From Gorsachius magnificus (taxonomy: Eukaryota; Chordata; Aves; Pelecaniformes; Ardeidae): DNA of 64,000 nucleotides. The stretch lies in contig CM067087.1 of NCBI GenBank assembly GCA_034008185.1, positions 42,426,590 to 42,490,589 of the forward strand. Reading direction: 5' to 3'. A program made the translations under genes and the position numbers. Positions 61,396-64,000 of this stretch are shown here, piece after piece (position 1 is the stretch's first letter; the number at the start of each line of letters is the position of its first letter). Below the pieces are notes generated by a model. That model worked only from the letters and a program-made list of their open reading frames with translations. It was not told where the DNA came from and did not search any database.

Positions 61396-61744
61396 TAATG
61401 CAGGATGTTCAGCATATCTTTAAAATGTAATTGCATTGTGTTTTGTCCTTTGAACTCTTACACATCCCATTGTACATCTCATTTCCATTCTGTTTCATTG
61501 CCAAAGTGTTTTATAAAGGTGCGTTGGACTGCTTTCTTGGTTTCTTTTAATTTCTCTTTGAAGTCATAGCCGTTGAGGCTGGAAGTAGGACTCCTACAGA
61601 CCAAGAAAAAGCTGAAGTCTGGGAGAGATCTGTCAGGAGTGAAAAGGGTTTTCTTGACAAGCTGACAGGCAAAGGGTCCATTCAGTACGATAGTTCCTTC
61701 AGAAAAACCCATTAATTAACAATTGTCATCTGTGACAGTCACAG

Positions 61745-61970
61745 GTAATTCCCACACCGGCAGGTCTTTGCATGTGCCAAATGGATTCCCGTTATTCCTT
61801 TGATAAATGGACCATGAAATCTAATTTTGCCAGGACAGAAAATGATATTGCTGTTTATGCCAGATTTTGAAATGTATCGAAATGAGCAGAATGTTCCCGT
61901 AGACGGAGGAGGCAAGCATCTGCAAAGCACCGGGAGCACACAGGTGGTCCTCTCGGGAAGGAGCAGTGCT
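61745..61970. promoter_or_regulatory. Second candidate conserved element, CpG-retaining
   Basis: About seven CpGs (for example CACACCGGCAGG and CCCGTAGACGGAGG) lie in balanced, repeat-free sequence with TTTGCATG and TTGATAAATGG motifs. A minus-strand frame of 110 codons (61739-62071) spans it but resembles no family. The role is inferred. Confidence 0.2.
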
Positions 61971-64000
61971 CTGATAAGCAGCAACAAGTAATTAATTACA
62001 AACAGCAAATTAGTCTCACAGGACAAGTGTTTGAGGGTCATAATCAAAAGGAGAAAAAAAAACCCAAACAATTTTACTGATGGTTAGCTGCAATGAGGTA
62101 ATAAATAAGTGAATGCTTCAAAGACAACAGAAAACAATATCTAACTTTCATTCTGTACAATATTTCTGATTAATTAAATTGATAGTGGATATGAGTATGC
62201 ACTAAGCAATATAAGTTGTTTTCGTATGAAGACAGTGACTTCTACTGCTTGTTTGTCCTTAAATGGGGGGATAGTCTAGGAAGTTTTATGCAGGTATGGC
62301 ATTAACAGTGACATTAAGTAGAAATTCAGGAAAAATACTTCCTATTTGCAAGATGATCAGAGTTGTCTATCTAAAAGTGCATATACAGAATTCATGCTTT
62401 CCTTAGACACAATAAATTCAAATGTCCCGGCAATTATTGAGAAAATTTGCTCCCCATTGAAGTTGATGAAATTTCTGTTCTCTGTTTCAGTGAGGCCGTG
62501 ATGTCCTCTCTGGAGTATACGCATGTGTCTTAGACATCTATGAGCTTCAGGACATCCTGAAGTAAGTCTACCTGAGTTGATGCGGTCTTCCCAAGGCTTA
62601 ATCATCTTTGTTGTTTCATATGTGCTGACTTTTTTCCTAAGATAAATTGGTCAGACATGTATTTTGGAATGCCTCCAATTCTTGTTTGAATTCATAATGT
62701 GCAGCTGAGCACATGCTTTTGAATCTTTTAAAGAACAAGCATAGCATGAAGGCTGAAATGATGCATGCATCCATGTATTAATTATGGTAATAGAGCAGGG
62801 AGTTTGAAATGGTCCAGGCATGAGCTCCTTTGCACCAATGACGTAGCTTACATGCACAATTTCACATTTCAGGATTTGGGATGTAAAAAATTGACATGAA
62901 TGATGTTGGGATATTATGTGATTTTTCTGCAGCAGAGGAAATAACGATGCTAAAGGGAGAGATCCGCACCTAATTTGCAGTAGAGCTCTCCTGAGGATTT
63001 TCCTGAAGGAAGAGAGTGTAGGGGATCAGGTTAACTACCTAGGGGGTAAAGAAAGTGGTGCAATGGGAGGAAAAAGTTTTCTTCAAGTATAATTGTAAAG
63101 TGTCTTTCTGTTACATGACTTCCCAGTGACCGTGATTGTTTCTCTATTGCCCTTCCTCATCCATTTCTCTGTGTGTATATCAATACTGGTGCCTTGCAGA
63201 CTGGTGGTCTAATTCCACCTGATGCCTCTGACAAAAATAATGATATATTACGATGAGTTACTCCTACAAGACAGCTGATGCTGTATTTGATATATTTTTT
63301 TCCCCTGCTTTATCAGCAAATACCAATCCCATCTCTTCTTGCACCTGCCATCTTAGATGCCAGTATTTCCTCTAATACGTGGTTCCATTATTCCTTTCCT
63401 ACTTGATTATTTCTACAACTTTCAAGTTTTGCCAGCATCAACTTTGTCATATTCCAAAAGATAGTGACTTTCCACTTTATATTTTGGAGTTTTCTGGTTC
63501 TCAGTTGGTAGTAGCATACATACCTTGTATTTGTCAGTCATCAGCGTACTGCTGCCTACCTTGATTGATGTACTTTTATCTCTTGTAATTTGTCGTATCT
63601 TGCTAGCCTTCTCTCTCCCCTTCTTTTTCATGAGCAGGAAACACTGGCTTCTGCTCTCCCATAAAAATAGTTTATATATCAATCAGTTATATGTGAATTT
63701 GGCCTTAACATCTGTGAAAAGTGCAATGTGTTATGATGTTCAGAGAATACATAAAAGTGTAGAAAAGTTTGTTCCTATCTCCGGTCCATAAATATCCATT
63801 CTATAAAAAATTATTTACAGTCCTGTATCTGTGGCACATAAGTGCTCAAGTTACTCCGTAATATTCTTGGAAGGCTTTTGGTTGTCTGTCCAACTTGGAT
63901 TTGTGTGTGTGTGTGTATGTTTGACTTATTTTTGCAGCTTCTATTGCTATTTTGGCTTTTTTTAAATATGTTTTTATTGTGCTGTAAAGTTCTTTCTCTC
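61971..64000. other. Non-coding right end
   Basis: Short frames only (up to 88 codons) and a TG microsatellite near 63902. No gene or repeat family was recognised before the window ends. Confidence 0.6.
63902..63916 (+). repeat. (TG)n microsatellite
   Basis: About seven TG units, followed by TATG. It is an ordinary dinucleotide repeat near the right end of the window. Confidence 0.85.

Overview
The window is vertebrate nuclear DNA, most likely from a bird. The main evidence is a CR1 LINE on the minus strand (34242-34972). It ends in the octamer-type tail (CATAGAAT on the plus strand) and the trailer GGTTTTGGGTTGGAAGGGAC, both typical of avian CR1. Low repeat density, AT-rich sequence, many T and A homopolymers, and the lack of any bacterial-style gene organisation agree with this. 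I cannot name the species or the locus.

I found no protein-coding gene I can name, and no tRNA, rRNA, known microRNA or CRISPR array. The longest open frame is the CR1 reverse-transcriptase remnant. Other frames of 60-150 codons match no family I recognise and overlap frames on the other strand. The simplest reading is a gene desert or the inside of a very large intron.

Layout: 1-9.4 kb is unremarkable AT-rich sequence with one 16-bp tandem duplication. About 9.44-9.99 kb keeps unusually many CpGs and looks like a conserved non-coding element. 10-23 kb is mostly plain, with a CpG-retaining patch at 18.24-18.44 kb and a G-rich tract at 18.86 kb. 24.8-25.85 kb holds a probable solo endogenous-retrovirus LTR in plus orientation, with octamer, TATA box, splice donor, stem-loops and polyadenylation signal. 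30.2-32.05 kb holds a 13-bp palindrome, a pair of exon-like blocks whose frames join in phase, and a 62-nt nearly continuous pyrimidine/purine alternation. 32.83 kb has an RFX-type X-box. 34.24-35.07 kb is the CR1. 37.15-38.2 kb has a T33 tract, a very long pyrimidine tract and nested inverted repeats. 42.6-42.75 kb is an AT palindrome block. 51.9-52.37 kb and 61.08-61.97 kb are further candidates for conserved elements, the second with another X-box.

Nothing here forms an operon or a recognisable multi-gene system. The points most worth checking are the LTR promoter and splice-donor module, the exon-like pair at 30.89-31.6 kb, the three-frame open stretch at 51.9-52.2 kb, and the two X-box sites.
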